In this document: piece after piece, positions 32,078 through 42,739 of the stretch
How the letters are laid out: every line of letters begins with the position of its first letter
How positions within the stretch are numbered: position 1 is the stretch's first letter
The notes under the pieces: model-generated
Databases searched by the model: none
What the model was told of the DNA's origin: nothing
Seen by the model: only the letters and a program-made list of their open reading frames with translations
Assembly (NCBI GenBank): GCA_030431255.1
Contig: JAUIJL010000008.1
Coordinates: forward strand, 298,139-362,138
Direction of reading: 5' to 3'
Source: Thermoanaerobaculia bacterium
Lineage (GTDB): Bacteria > Acidobacteriota > Thermoanaerobaculia > Multivoradales > J023
Length of the DNA stretch: 64,000 nucleotides
Program-made: the position numbers and the translations under genes

Positions 32078-34729
32078 ATGTCGAGCTCCTTGGATTCCTC
32101 CCGTTCGGTTCACTTTCTCGCCCTGCGTCGGCGGGCGGTCAGCACCAGCACGCGCACGGTCTACGGACTGGATTACGTGTCGATCGCGGGACGAGAGGGT
32201 CAGTGGATGTCGGTGTGGTTGCATTTCATCCAGCCCTCGGGATTCGCCCGAGGGCGTCGCGACGCCGTGCCTCCCGATCTCAGCACCTCCAACCTTCTCC
32301 TCACCCTGGCCGCCGGGGATCAACCCGCCCGGGCGATCATCGAGCGGCTGATCTATCCGAAGGCGGTTCCGGCGGCTCCCGATCAAGCGCATCTGCCGAG
32401 CAATGTGCTGGCGGCGGAGATTCGATTGGCCCCCGCCGAAACCCTGGACACCTTCCAGCTCCAGCTGATCGGGGTGCCGTATTTGGATCCGTTCTTCTCC
32501 TCCGCCCTCTTCTCGTGCCGGGTCGATGTGCCGAGCCCCCTGCCCCTACCACCGCCGGAGGAGGAGCCCGTCGACCTGCCCGCGCCGCCCCTGATCAATT
32601 ACCTGGCCAAGGATTACGACACCTTCTTGACCCTGATCAGCGATCGCATGTTCCAGATGGTGCCCGAATTCACCGAGCGCAATCCCACCGCCCAAAGTGT
32701 CGGTCTGATGGAGCTGTTGGCCTATGCCGGTGACTATTTGAGCTATCGCCAAGACGCCGTCGGCACGGAGGCCTATTTGCAAACTTGCCGTCAACGGATC
32801 TCATTGCAACGCCATTGCCAAATGCTGGACTACCTGCTGAGCCAGGGCAATACCGCGCGGGTGTGGGTGCAGATTTCCACCGCCGGCTCGGCCCCCGAGG
32901 GCGGTGCGGGCCATTTGCTGGCCAAGGGCACCCAAGTGCTGACCAAGGTGACCAGTCTGCCGCGGCGCTTGGAGCCACCGTGGCAGAGCCCGCAGGCCAA
33001 AGAGCTTTTTCAGAAGGCGCTGCAGCAAGGCACCCTGGTCTTTGAGACCATGGCCGACAAAACCATTTTTCCCCACTACGAGCAGATTCCGCTTTACACG
33101 TGGGGCGTTCAGAGCTTCCAGCTGGATCGCGGGGCGACCTCCGCGACCTTGGACGGTGCCTGGCCCTACCTGGCACCCGGAGAAGTGGTGATTTTGCAGC
33201 AGTCGGTGGATATCGACGGCCCGACCGGCCGGCCCAAGCTGGCACAGGCGGTGCGATTGACCTCGGTCCGGTTGACCCGAGATCCGGTCAACCAAGAGCC
33301 GATCACGGAAATCCAGTGGATGGACGAGGACGCCCTCACCGCGGATCTGCCGGTGGCCAAACGCGGCACTCACCAAGCCCTCAGCGTGGTGCTCGGCAAT
33401 CTGGTGTTGGCGGACTTCGGGCGCACCGTGCCGATCGTGTCTCCGCGGGCGGTCGAGCGGGTCGGCGCCGGAGAGCCCTTGCCCCGGGTGCCTCCGGATC
33501 TGACCTACTACCCCCGGCTCCTGCTGTCCGATCTCACTTTCGCGGCACCCATCGACGCGAGCGGTCCCCTGCCGCCGGCCCGTTGGACCCTGACCCCGGA
33601 TCCGCTTGCGGCTCAACCGCAGATTCGGCTTTTTCAGCATGCCCTCTTGCTCGATTCGGCGGATCTGGAGATCGCCGTCGACGGGCTCTCCAAATCCGAT
33701 TCGGCCGAGGTGAAAAGCGCGCGATTAGGCCCGTGGCCGGGCTCCGCCGGCACCGATTCCGGAGAAGCCGGGGACGCCGGCTGCCGGCGGGTGACGGTCC
33801 CTTGGTCGGTGCGCGAGCAGCTGCTAAACAGCGGCCCCTGGTCGCGGGATTTCGTTGTAGAAATCGACGATTCGCGGCAGGTCTTTCTCCGTTTCGGCAA
33901 TGGCTGCCAGGGTCGTCGACCCGAGGTGGGTAGTTGGTTCACCGCCGTGTATCGAATCGGCAGCGGCACCGTCGGCAACATTGGCAGCAACGCTCTCGGC
34001 CACATCGTCAGCGATCAAAAGTGGATTACGGGGGTGTCCAATCCCCTGGCCGCGGACGGTGGGGTCGATGCCCAAACCACGGCCGACGCCAAGCTCGACG
34101 CCCCCGGGGCCTATCTCCTCAACCAACCCCGATGCGTGACCAGCGACGACTTCGTGACGCTGGCCGAGCGCTCGCCGGAAGTCTTCGAGGCGGTGGCGGA
34201 GATCGAAAACACAGGCAGCTGGCGCACCGCGTTCGTTTACGTTCGCCGACAGGTGGGATTGGAGACCGATCCGCTGTTCATCGAGCGAGTGTCGTCGAGC
34301 TTGAGCGGCTGCCTCATGGCCGGCACCGATCTCAAGGTGTCGGCGGGCCGGCAGCTGGCCCTCGACATCGGCCTCCGGGTGGTGGTCGAGCCCGACGCGG
34401 ATCCGCGCACCGTGTATCGGACCCTTATGGGCAGATTCAGCGATGCCTTGGTGTCGAATCCGGCGGAGCCCGACAGCGGTCCCGGATTCTTCTATCCGGG
34501 CCGGCTGCACATGGGTCGACCCCTGGATCTCAGCCGGATCGTTGCCCACGCGGCGGCGGCTCCGGGCGTGGCGTGGGTCGAGCCGATTCGTTTCCAACCT
34601 TGGGCTCGACCCCAGGACAGCGGGCTCGACCAAGGGTGGATTCAACCCCGTCTTTTCGAGGTCGTCAGGGTGGCCAACGATCCGACGATTCCCGCTAACG
34701 GTTCGATCGACTTCGAGATGGTGCAATGA
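32078..34729 (+). CDS. Baseplate-J-like wedge protein (Pvc11-like)
   Basis: 883 residues. A unique N-terminal beta domain (about 1-160) is followed by the signature of putative baseplate assembly proteins: LINYLAKDYDTFLTLISDRM, LMELLAYAGDYLSYRQDAVGTEAYL, SLQRHCQMLDYLLSQGNTARVWV. The late FLRFGNGCQGRRPEVGSWFTA and GSGTVGNIGSNALGHI segment is the baseplate-J core. It corresponds to T4 gp6 / Afp11. It ends in an ATGA overlap with the second wedge protein gene. Confidence 0.93.
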   Translation: MSSSLDSSRSVHFLALRRRAVSTSTRTVYGLDYVSIAGREGQWMSVWLHFIQPSGFARGRRDAVPPDLSTSNLLLTLAAGDQPARAIIERLIYPKAVPAAPDQAHLPSNVLAAEIRLAPAETLDTFQLQLIGVPYLDPFFSSALFSCRVDVPSPLPLPPPEEEPVDLPAPPLINYLAKDYDTFLTLISDRMFQMVPEFTERNPTAQSVGLMELLAYAGDYLSYRQDAVGTEAYLQTCRQRISLQRHCQMLDYLLSQGNTARVWVQISTAGSAPEGGAGHLLAKGTQVLTKVTSLPRRLEPPWQSPQAKELFQKALQQGTLVFETMADKTIFPHYEQIPLYTWGVQSFQLDRGATSATLDGAWPYLAPGEVVILQQSVDIDGPTGRPKLAQAVRLTSVRLTRDPVNQEPITEIQWMDEDALTADLPVAKRGTHQALSVVLGNLVLADFGRTVPIVSPRAVERVGAGEPLPRVPPDLTYYPRLLLSDLTFAAPIDASGPLPPARWTLTPDPLAAQPQIRLFQHALLLDSADLEIAVDGLSKSDSAEVKSARLGPWPGSAGTDSGEAGDAGCRRVTVPWSVREQLLNSGPWSRDFVVEIDDSRQVFLRFGNGCQGRRPEVGSWFTAVYRIGSGTVGNIGSNALGHIVSDQKWITGVSNPLAADGGVDAQTTADAKLDAPGAYLLNQPRCVTSDDFVTLAERSPEVFEAVAEIENTGSWRTAFVYVRRQVGLETDPLFIERVSSSLSGCLMAGTDLKVSAGRQLALDIGLRVVVEPDADPRTVYRTLMGRFSDALVSNPAEPDSGPGFFYPGRLHMGRPLDLSRIVAHAAAAPGVAWVEPIRFQPWARPQDSGLDQGWIQPRLFEVVRVANDPTIPANGSIDFEMVQ

Positions 34730-37700
34730 AGCAGCCGAGCACTTCTTCCTCCCGCTTCCTACTAACCCCGGACGACGGTGACCCTCGCTTCGTCGATCAT
34801 CGGTCGTTGTCGGCTGACGCCGCTTCCGAGGCGATGTTGCTCAACCCCCCGGATCGCTCCCAGCTGATCTACCGGGTGGGCACCTACGGCAGCTTCTTGG
34901 CCGAAATGAGCCGGATCCTGCCCCAGGTGGAAGGGGTGGTGTCGGGACAGGTGGAGAACCCGCTGAGCTCCCTCAACACCCAAGCGTCCGGCGAGTGGGT
35001 GTCGGCGCTGCTGAGCAGCTGGGCGGAAGTCGCTGATATTCTCTCCTTTTACCAAGAACGATTGATCAACGAGGGTTTTCTCGGCACCGCGGTGGAACCC
35101 AGCTCGAAGCGTTTGATGCTGCAAGCGATCGGCGCGACCCCCGGCCAGCAGCCGGCCGCCGAGACCCACCTGAGCTTTCAGATCACGCCCACCCCTTCCG
35201 GTTTCGAGCAGGCCTCCAAGCTGGCCCAATCCATCGGTGAGCTGTCGACCCAGGGCCCCGCCTCCACGATTACCGTGCCCTCCGGCACCCAAGCGGCCAC
35301 GGTGCCGACCCAGAATCGCAGCTCTCAGACCTTTGAAACCACCGAGGATTTGGAGGCCCACTCCCAATTCAACCAGCTGAAACCGGCGATCACCGATCTT
35401 CATCTCGATCAAAAGGTGCGCATCGGGGCCACCCAGCTACGGCTGAAGGGCACCCAAACCGGCCTCAAACAAGGTCAGCCGATTCTGATCGTCGGCGGGA
35501 CCCCGGGGGCCCCGAGCAGGGGGGCGAGCAGCGCCCGATACATCCGGCTCTTGACCTCTGTGGAGCCTCAGCGCCAGGCCGGCTACACCCTCGTCGCGTG
35601 GCAGGAGCCGTTGCGGCCGAAGGTCGCCGACGTTGCCGGTTCCCGCGAGCCCGGACCGGCGGTCCTCCGCCCGACGGTGATCGCTTTCAAGAAATCCCTG
35701 CCGCTCTTCGGTTATAACGCCAAGCTTTGGAAGCAGCTTTCGCCGACCCAAAAAGCCCAATACGCGCCGATTCAAGGCGGCGTCTGGGCCCTCGGCTACG
35801 GCCATGCGGCCACGGCTCGCGGCGTGGCTTGGAATCAGGGCCTGCCCTTGACCACCCCGTCCGTTCCGTTGGCGGTCACCGCCTTTGCGGTGATCGGCGA
35901 CCAGCTCTTCGGCGCCACCCCCGGGCAGGGAATTTTCTCGCGCAAGCTGGATCGACCGCTCTCCCCTTGGCAGCCGGCGGGTGGCTCCGGCTCCGGGCTG
36001 ACCCGGCGAAACGTGCAATCTCTGATCGCGGTCGACGGGGTGCTCTATGCCGGCTCGGTGGGCGGGGTGGTCTTCAGCTCCGTGGACAGTGGCCGGACCT
36101 GGGATCAGATCACGGGCGGACCGCCGACGGTGACCGGAACCGGCGACAACAAACAGGTGGTGAGCCATGCCCTGCCCAATACCGTGGTGCGGGCGTTGGG
36201 TGTGCCGACCGGTTACGGGTCGCCCCCGGCCCAGCTCTACGCCGGCACGGACCAGGGGCTCTACGCCTTCGACGGCGTGAACTGGTCGCCGGAGCTGGGG
36301 CCGGGCTCCGTGCCCCAGGAGGTCGACGAGCCGGTGCACGCCCTGATCGGATGCAGCGCCGGCTTGGTGGCCGGCACCGGCGACTCGGTCTTGGTGCTGG
36401 AGACCAACGGCAGCTGGTCGCCGATCGCCGAGACTTGGTCGGGCGGCACCGCCCAAGCCTTGGCCGCGGGCCCGGCCACCCTGTGGGCGGGCACCACCGC
36501 CCAAGGCTTGTGGTCCCTCGTCTTGAACGACGACCAAGGGACGCAGCCCGGAGCGTGGTCCAAGGCCAAGCTGCCGGTCGACGACCCGAGCGTGACCGCG
36601 GTGGTCGTGCTGGACAGCGGTGCCGTGGTCGCGGGCACGTCGGACGGTCTGTTGCTCGGCTCGCCCGACGGCGTCCATTGGGAAGAGCTGAGCTGGGACG
36701 TGCCGGGCCAGCGCAAACAGCCCTCCCTGGTCAGCGCTCTGGCCGCGATGGCGGAAGACCGCTTCCTGGTCGCTTCGCCGTTCAACGGATTCGCCGTCCA
36801 CGATTGGCCCCATTTTCATCTGCCGACGGGCACGGTGGAGCTGGCCCAAATCGACCAAAAAATCGTCGCCGGCGGCTGGGTCGTGTTGCAACAAGGTGGG
36901 CCGTCCGACTCGTTGCCCAGCTCCCTACCCGCGGAAAGCCTGGCCTTGGCCGAGCCGGTGCTCGACGCGTCCACCGTCTATGGCGACGCCTTCGGCATCC
37001 AAGGGCAGCACACGTCCTTGAGCGTCGATCCGCGGGCTTGTTTGGAGGAGTTCGATCTGCGCACCGCCGACGCGTGGGTGGAAAGCCGGAGCCTGGAGCT
37101 CTTCGACCAGGAGGTGCCGATGCCGACGCCGGTCAGCGGCTCGGTGGTGACCCTGGCCCAGCCGCTGACCAAGCTCCTGAGCCTGCCTCGTCCGGTGGTG
37201 GTGCTCGGCCGGGCCCTGGATGTGGGCCTCGACACCCCGGGCGGTGTGTTCATACCCGCGGCTAGAGGTGAGACTCAGGGTTCGACCCCCGTGCAGAGGA
37301 ATTCCCCTTGGCGCCGGTTGGGGCCGGTCCATCGAGACGTCCGCGCCCTGCTCACGGACGACCGAGATCTGCTCATCGGCACCTTCGGCCAGGGGATCTA
37401 CAGCGCCTCCGTGGTCCGCCTCGGTTGGCCGCGCAAGCTGCCCCATCAACCGGGCAACCCGCGGGTCTACGCCCTGGCTCGCGGGTCCTACGGCCTGGCG
37501 GCCGGCACCGACAACGGCATATGGCTCACCGCCTCCCCCACCGCTCCGTGGCAAGGGCCGATCCTGGCCGGTGAGCAGGTCTTGACCCTGCTCACCTCCA
37601 GCGCCGGTGGGCTGCTGGCCGGCAGCGAGAGCGGTCGTCTCTACAGCCTGGATTTAGACCAAAGCCTGGACTTAGACCGCGTCGACCCAAGCGGCGTGGA

Positions 37701-40188
37701 TTCAGGCGGTGTAGACCTAAACGGGGGCTCCAACCCCAAGCCGATCGCGACCTTCGAGGGCGCCGTGCAAGCCCTATTGCAGGTGGCCGACCTCGTGTGG
37801 GTCGGTACCAGCCGAGGTGTATTCACCCTATCCTTCGACGGCGCCGGCGGTACCTGGTCTCAGCCCCAGCCTGCCGACACCGATTTGGGGGATTTCAACG
37901 TCCGTGCCCTGAGCTCCGTGGTGCTCGGCCGTCGTCCGACGGTGGTCGCCGGCACCGCCGGCGGTGTCTTCGCGCAAACCGGCTCCGATGGGGCTTGGGC
38001 GCAGCTCGGCACGGGTCTCGGCAGCTTCGTCGGGGTCCCGCCTTCGGTGCGATCCCTAGCCGTTGGTGGCCCGACCCTGTGGGCGGGCCTGCAAGGGGAC
38101 GGGCTGTGGCAGCTGGATCTCCTCGATCCGCCGGCGGACCGTCGCTGGCAGAGCGCGGATTTCGGGGCTTCCAACGATCCCCGATGCCTTTGGATCCCCA
38201 CGGCTCCGACCGCCGAAACGCCGATCGTCGTTGGCTGCGGCAACGACTCGGTGGTGACCGGAGACGACGGCCTCCGACGCCTGGCTCTGAAGCAGGAGCA
38301 AATCGTCGCCACCCCCGCGGACGCGCCCTCGGTCGCCGCCCTGGATCAGGGCAACTTGCCCTCGACCTTGGCCACGGATCTTCAGCAACAGCAGGTGGAT
38401 TTGAAGGCTCCGCTGGTGATTGAGACTCGGTGTAGGGGTCGAGCGTGGCGCATGTTGCAGGGCGGCCGGAATCTCTACTTCCTGTGGTTGCAGGACGGCC
38501 AGATCGAGGTCTACACCGACCGGAAGGCGATGCGTTTGATGTCGGCGCCCGGCTCCAACGTCGGCGCTGTTTACGGTGCTTGGCGGCTGGCCGACGACGA
38601 GGGATTCGAGGGTAGCCTTTGGGCCTACGGCGACGAGCTGGCTTGGTTGACCTCGAGCAGCTCCGACCCCAAAACCGGTGAGCTCGCCGTGGTGGAGCAT
38701 CAGCTGCCCGGCGCGACGTCTGCCGACCCCGGGGACGGCTCGGGCGGCCCGAGCCGCCTGGTGCTGCGCCAACCCCTGACCGGGGTGTTCGACGCGGCCG
38801 CCACGGTGCTATTGGCCAATACCGCCCACGCGACCCATGGCAGCAGCACCCAGCAGATCATGGGCAGCGGCAACGCTTCCTTGCCCAACCAAAGCTTCAC
38901 CCTCAGGCAGCCGGCGATCGATTGGCTCGATCCGCGAACCGGTCAGGTCTCCAGCACCCTCGAGGTGCGGGTCGACGGCGTGCTGTGGACCGCCGTGCGG
39001 TCCTTTGCCGATGCCGCCTGCGACAGCCGGGTCTATGTGATCCGAACCCAAGCGGACGGTCGCCAGGTCATCACCTTTGGCGACGGACATCGGGGGGCTC
39101 GGCTGCCGACCGGGCTGGAGAACGTGGTCGCCGGCTATCGCACGGCGATCACACGGGCCGGAAGCTCAACCAGGGGCGCCGTGCAATTGCCCACCAGCCG
39201 GCCGGTGGGGCTGCGCTCGGTGGACAACCCCCTACCCGCGGATTTCCCCACGGTTTCCAGTGATCGGGTCGACTCCACCCAGCTGGCGCCGTCGGGCGTC
39301 TCAGCGCTGGGCTCATCGCTCCTCGACTTGGCGATCCAAGGCTCCCCGTCCTCACCTTCGGCCTCTATGTCGCCGGCGATGCCGACCTCGGTCCCGAGAT
39401 CGATATCGGCGTCGAGCTCCGAACGCTCGTCCACCGGCGCCTCGACTGCGGGATTCGGCAGCGACACCGCCGTCGGCGCGGCCATCGGCCCGGCCCGAGC
39501 CACCGCTTCCGCCACGTCGGGGACCGGCTCGAAGGCCGGTGCGACCCAGACGATTGCCTCGCCGACCCGGCAAGGGCCCGCCGTGCCGTCGTTCGTGCGC
39601 ACCCTGAATCGGGCGGTGTCGATCAACGATTTGGCCGAGGTGGCGGCGGCCTCCGCGGGCATCACCGACGCCTTGGTCAGGACCGTGGTGATCGGTGGCC
39701 GGCGGGCCCCTCTGCTCACCGTGGCACCGGATCAAGGCAAAGCGTTCGACGTCTCCTCTTCGGCCGGCAGCGAGCTGACCCGGCAGCTGAGCGCGTCCGG
39801 ACTGGCGGGGGTTCAACCCGTCTTGGTGTCCTACCAGCCGGTGTTCTTCGATTTGGTGGCGCGGGTGGAGGTGGCAGCGCCGGAAAAACTATTTCAAACC
39901 CTGATCAAAAGCTTGCTCGGTGCCCTGGTGGCCGAATTCGGCTTCGGCAAGCGCTTGGCTGATCCGGTGGCCGCGTCGGCGGTGATCGACACCCTTCAAG
40001 CCCGGCCGGAAGTGGTGTCGGTAGATCTGAAAGCCCTCTACCGGCATGGCCGGCACCCGAGCCTCAACACGGTGCTGGCCGCCGACACCGGATCATGGGA
40101 CCCGGTCTCGGAACGAACGACCGGGGCGGAAATGTTGATCGTCAACACCCCTAATGGAGCGCACCTGCAATTGGAGAGCACGATATGA
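34726..40188 (+). CDS. Giant baseplate wedge protein with two beta-propeller insertions (Pvc12-like)
   Basis: 1820 residues. The N-terminus has the baseplate-J-like signature (SSWAEVADILSFYQERLINEGFLGTA, LMLQAIGATPG). Two regions, about 385-700 and 855-1160, consist of repeated blade-like units such as LYAGSVGGVVFSSVDSGRTW and LWAGTTAQGLWSL, typical of beta-propellers of the BNR/two-component-sensor type. The baseplate-J core resumes at about 1390-1510 (VITFGDGHRGARLPTGLENVV), then a Ser/Ala-rich linker (about 1540-1615) and a C-terminal domain (SVDLKALYRHGRHP region). Propeller insertion makes it several times the length of Afp12. The propellers probably project from the wedge. Confidence 0.9.
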   Translation: MKQPSTSSSRFLLTPDDGDPRFVDHRSLSADAASEAMLLNPPDRSQLIYRVGTYGSFLAEMSRILPQVEGVVSGQVENPLSSLNTQASGEWVSALLSSWAEVADILSFYQERLINEGFLGTAVEPSSKRLMLQAIGATPGQQPAAETHLSFQITPTPSGFEQASKLAQSIGELSTQGPASTITVPSGTQAATVPTQNRSSQTFETTEDLEAHSQFNQLKPAITDLHLDQKVRIGATQLRLKGTQTGLKQGQPILIVGGTPGAPSRGASSARYIRLLTSVEPQRQAGYTLVAWQEPLRPKVADVAGSREPGPAVLRPTVIAFKKSLPLFGYNAKLWKQLSPTQKAQYAPIQGGVWALGYGHAATARGVAWNQGLPLTTPSVPLAVTAFAVIGDQLFGATPGQGIFSRKLDRPLSPWQPAGGSGSGLTRRNVQSLIAVDGVLYAGSVGGVVFSSVDSGRTWDQITGGPPTVTGTGDNKQVVSHALPNTVVRALGVPTGYGSPPAQLYAGTDQGLYAFDGVNWSPELGPGSVPQEVDEPVHALIGCSAGLVAGTGDSVLVLETNGSWSPIAETWSGGTAQALAAGPATLWAGTTAQGLWSLVLNDDQGTQPGAWSKAKLPVDDPSVTAVVVLDSGAVVAGTSDGLLLGSPDGVHWEELSWDVPGQRKQPSLVSALAAMAEDRFLVASPFNGFAVHDWPHFHLPTGTVELAQIDQKIVAGGWVVLQQGGPSDSLPSSLPAESLALAEPVLDASTVYGDAFGIQGQHTSLSVDPRACLEEFDLRTADAWVESRSLELFDQEVPMPTPVSGSVVTLAQPLTKLLSLPRPVVVLGRALDVGLDTPGGVFIPAARGETQGSTPVQRNSPWRRLGPVHRDVRALLTDDRDLLIGTFGQGIYSASVVRLGWPRKLPHQPGNPRVYALARGSYGLAAGTDNGIWLTASPTAPWQGPILAGEQVLTLLTSSAGGLLAGSESGRLYSLDLDQSLDLDRVDPSGVDSGGVDLNGGSNPKPIATFEGAVQALLQVADLVWVGTSRGVFTLSFDGAGGTWSQPQPADTDLGDFNVRALSSVVLGRRPTVVAGTAGGVFAQTGSDGAWAQLGTGLGSFVGVPPSVRSLAVGGPTLWAGLQGDGLWQLDLLDPPADRRWQSADFGASNDPRCLWIPTAPTAETPIVVGCGNDSVVTGDDGLRRLALKQEQIVATPADAPSVAALDQGNLPSTLATDLQQQQVDLKAPLVIETRCRGRAWRMLQGGRNLYFLWLQDGQIEVYTDRKAMRLMSAPGSNVGAVYGAWRLADDEGFEGSLWAYGDELAWLTSSSSDPKTGELAVVEHQLPGATSADPGDGSGGPSRLVLRQPLTGVFDAAATVLLANTAHATHGSSTQQIMGSGNASLPNQSFTLRQPAIDWLDPRTGQVSSTLEVRVDGVLWTAVRSFADAACDSRVYVIRTQADGRQVITFGDGHRGARLPTGLENVVAGYRTAITRAGSSTRGAVQLPTSRPVGLRSVDNPLPADFPTVSSDRVDSTQLAPSGVSALGSSLLDLAIQGSPSSPSASMSPAMPTSVPRSISASSSERSSTGASTAGFGSDTAVGAAIGPARATASATSGTGSKAGATQTIASPTRQGPAVPSFVRTLNRAVSINDLAEVAAASAGITDALVRTVVIGGRRAPLLTVAPDQGKAFDVSSSAGSELTRQLSASGLAGVQPVLVSYQPVFFDLVARVEVAAPEKLFQTLIKSLLGALVAEFGFGKRLADPVAASAVIDTLQARPEVVSVDLKALYRHGRHPSLNTVLAADTGSWDPVSERTTGAEMLIVNTPNGAHLQLESTI

Positions 40189-42728
40189 GCGCCGAGAGCC
40201 TCGGAACGGGATCCGCCACGGCCGGTGACGCCGACCCAACCGCTCCGCCGTCCGGTGGTGGGGTGATTCCCCCCTTCTTCCAGCTACCCCGCAATCAACA
40301 GCCGGGTTTCCTCTACAGCTTGTTGCCCGAGCTCTATCGATACACGGATCAAGATGTGGGTCGCGGAGCGTTGGAGGCCCTGCTTCAGGTCATTGAGCAG
40401 CCGTACCTTCAGCTGCAGGGCAACATGGACGATCTTTATCGGGATTGGTTCGTGGCCACCTGCGCCCATTGGGTGCTGCCCTATCTCGGTGACACCCTCG
40501 ATGTGGACGCCATCGACCCGCAGCTCTTCGAGGCCACGGATCAGCGCAGTCGGATCGGTCAAACCTTCGCCTATCGACGTCACAAAGGTATCGCGCCGGT
40601 GGTCGGGCGGGTGCTTGCCGACACCACGAACTGGCCGGCGTTGACCGTTCAGCCCTTCGAAGCCATCGGTTGGAATCAGAATGTGCGCCATGTGCGGCCG
40701 GGCAAGGGCGGCACCATATCGGTGGAAGACGACGTCAAGCTGTTGTCCTCGGGCACGCCCTTCGACACCCTCACCCACACGGTCGGTATCAGCAGCACCC
40801 AGCCCGCTGCCACCGGGTCTGGCTCCGGGCCCTCCTCGACTGGACTCTCCTCTTCTGGGCCTTCTTCCTTGGGACCGGGGCCCTGGGCGGGGGTGGCGAA
40901 CCCCTTCGGTCTCGGCACGCTGGCGATTTATTTTTGGCGTCTCAAGCCCTGGTCCCTCTTCGGAGTCGACGCCCGCAAGGTCTACGAAGGGCCACTGATC
41001 ACGGGTTATACCTTCAATCCGCTAGGGGTCGACTCTCCCCTCTTCCTGGCCGAGGGCGATCTGCCGCCGATCGCCGAATCCCTCCAGCCCACGGATCTGC
41101 CGATCGCCATCAGCCGGGGTTGGTTGGCGTTGTGGGTCCAGGCCGCCGGTTTCGATCCCGACGACGGTCGAATCCGACGGCCATTCACCGCGCCGCAGCC
41201 CCAGCGGGTGGCGCGCATCTGCATTCAGCCGTCGACGGGCTGCAAGCTCGAGCCCGTTCCGGTCCAGCGATGGATAGTCAGCGATTTGACGGATTGGCGC
41301 CCGCCGGCCTTGCCGGCCTCGGGTCCACCCTGGGTCGCTATCGACCCAGAGCTCGGGCGGCTGGCTTTCGCCGCCGGCGTGTCTCCCGGGCGGGTGCTGG
41401 TGGATTTCACCTACGCCCGGTTGGGAGATGTGGGGGCCGGTGGCGGTGGGCTGTCCCCGCAAGTGACGGGCTCGTCCGCGCAGGCGGCGGAGCCGATCCA
41501 GAGCTGGAACGGTCGAGTGTCGCAGCAAGCCGTGCCGATCTCCGGCTCCGGCCACACCTATCGAAGCCTCGACGAGGCGTTGGCCGCCTTCGAGCAAGCC
41601 TGCGAAGACGCCTCGCCGTCTCCCTGCTGGGGCCGCATAGAAATCGACGACAGCTCCACCTACTACCCGGCGGAGCATCTGGCAGGCCCGTCGGCGCAAG
41701 GGCAGGTGAGCGGCCGTCCGACGGATACCTGGCGTATCACCCTACCCCACGGCAGCCGGCTGACCCTTGCCACCGGTCGCGGCGCCTCCCCGACCTTGAT
41801 CGGTGGCATGTCGGTTTTGGCGGACCGACCGGAATGTGGCTTGACCTTGAGCGGGCTGAGGATCGAAGGCATTTTGTGCGTGCGCAGCTCCCTGGATCTC
41901 CAGCTGGACCATTGCACGCTTTTGGCCCCACCTCGACGGTCCCAGGTCACGGCCGACGGCGCCGACCCCGACGGCGGCGATCCCGACGGCGTGGTTTCCG
42001 AGGAGATTCCCCAAGCGTGCCTGAAGGTCGCTTGTCGCAGGCGGGTGATCGAAGCGGATATCAGCCTCTACCGCTGTATTTGCGGGCCGTTGCGGATCGA
42101 CGAGTCGGCCGGCTGCCTGCGGCTGGTGGAGTGTTTGGTCGACGCCGGCGGTGATCGCAATTGGGCGATCCGCGGCTGCGATGGCCGACATCCCAAGACC
42201 GCAGACGGGCCCACGCTCGAGACCCGGCGCGGACACTCCGACCCTTCGGCGAAGGGGCCCGACCCCGGTCCGCCGACTTTCATGAAGGGTTGCACGATTT
42301 TCGGCCGGGTTCGAGCCCAGATGCTCGAGGCCGTCGACACCCTGCTCACCGGTCGGGCGGTGATCGTCCGCCGACAAGAGGGGGCGATGAGCTATTGCTA
42401 CGTGCCGCCCGGATCCGGCACTCCGCGGCTCTATCGCTGCCAACCCAGCTTGGCGGTGGAGGGCTTGCCGGCGAAGGACGTGGAGCGGCTGGCCCCCCAA
42501 GTCCGCCGACGCTTGGTGCCGATCTTCGTCAGCCGTGTCTATGGCCAACCGGGTTTCGGTCAGCTGGCGCAGGCCACGGCCGAGCAGATCAAGCGGGGGG
42601 CCGAAACCGGTACCGAGATAGGGGTTTTCGGCTTTTTGGCCGAGCCCCAACGACGAGACGCCCTACCCAATCTATTCGCAGAATACGCCCCATGGGGCTT
42701 GGACGGCGGCTTTTTTTACGCCACCTGA
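40185..42728 (+). CDS. Phage tail I-like wedge protein with beta-helix-like C-terminus
   Basis: 847 residues, ATGA overlap with the giant wedge gene. The N-terminal domain (about 35-170) has the gpI-like pattern: FLYSLLPELYRYTD, LEALLQVIEQPYLQLQGNMDDLYRDWF, LPYLGDTLDVDAIDP, RIGQTFAYRRHKGI. The C-terminal half (about 450-730) carries short repeated strand motifs (GLTLSGLRIEGILCVRSSLDLQLDHC, LRLVECLVDAGG), suggesting a right-handed parallel beta-helix like pectate-lyase or tail-spike folds. In Afp the cognate position connects fibres. The beta-helix could anchor or bind receptors. Confidence 0.85.
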   Translation: MSAESLGTGSATAGDADPTAPPSGGGVIPPFFQLPRNQQPGFLYSLLPELYRYTDQDVGRGALEALLQVIEQPYLQLQGNMDDLYRDWFVATCAHWVLPYLGDTLDVDAIDPQLFEATDQRSRIGQTFAYRRHKGIAPVVGRVLADTTNWPALTVQPFEAIGWNQNVRHVRPGKGGTISVEDDVKLLSSGTPFDTLTHTVGISSTQPAATGSGSGPSSTGLSSSGPSSLGPGPWAGVANPFGLGTLAIYFWRLKPWSLFGVDARKVYEGPLITGYTFNPLGVDSPLFLAEGDLPPIAESLQPTDLPIAISRGWLALWVQAAGFDPDDGRIRRPFTAPQPQRVARICIQPSTGCKLEPVPVQRWIVSDLTDWRPPALPASGPPWVAIDPELGRLAFAAGVSPGRVLVDFTYARLGDVGAGGGGLSPQVTGSSAQAAEPIQSWNGRVSQQAVPISGSGHTYRSLDEALAAFEQACEDASPSPCWGRIEIDDSSTYYPAEHLAGPSAQGQVSGRPTDTWRITLPHGSRLTLATGRGASPTLIGGMSVLADRPECGLTLSGLRIEGILCVRSSLDLQLDHCTLLAPPRRSQVTADGADPDGGDPDGVVSEEIPQACLKVACRRRVIEADISLYRCICGPLRIDESAGCLRLVECLVDAGGDRNWAIRGCDGRHPKTADGPTLETRRGHSDPSAKGPDPGPPTFMKGCTIFGRVRAQMLEAVDTLLTGRAVIVRRQEGAMSYCYVPPGSGTPRLYRCQPSLAVEGLPAKDVERLAPQVRRRLVPIFVSRVYGQPGFGQLAQATAEQIKRGAETGTEIGVFGFLAEPQRRDALPNLFAEYAPWGLDGGFFYAT

Positions 42729-42739
42729 AGGAGATCAGC

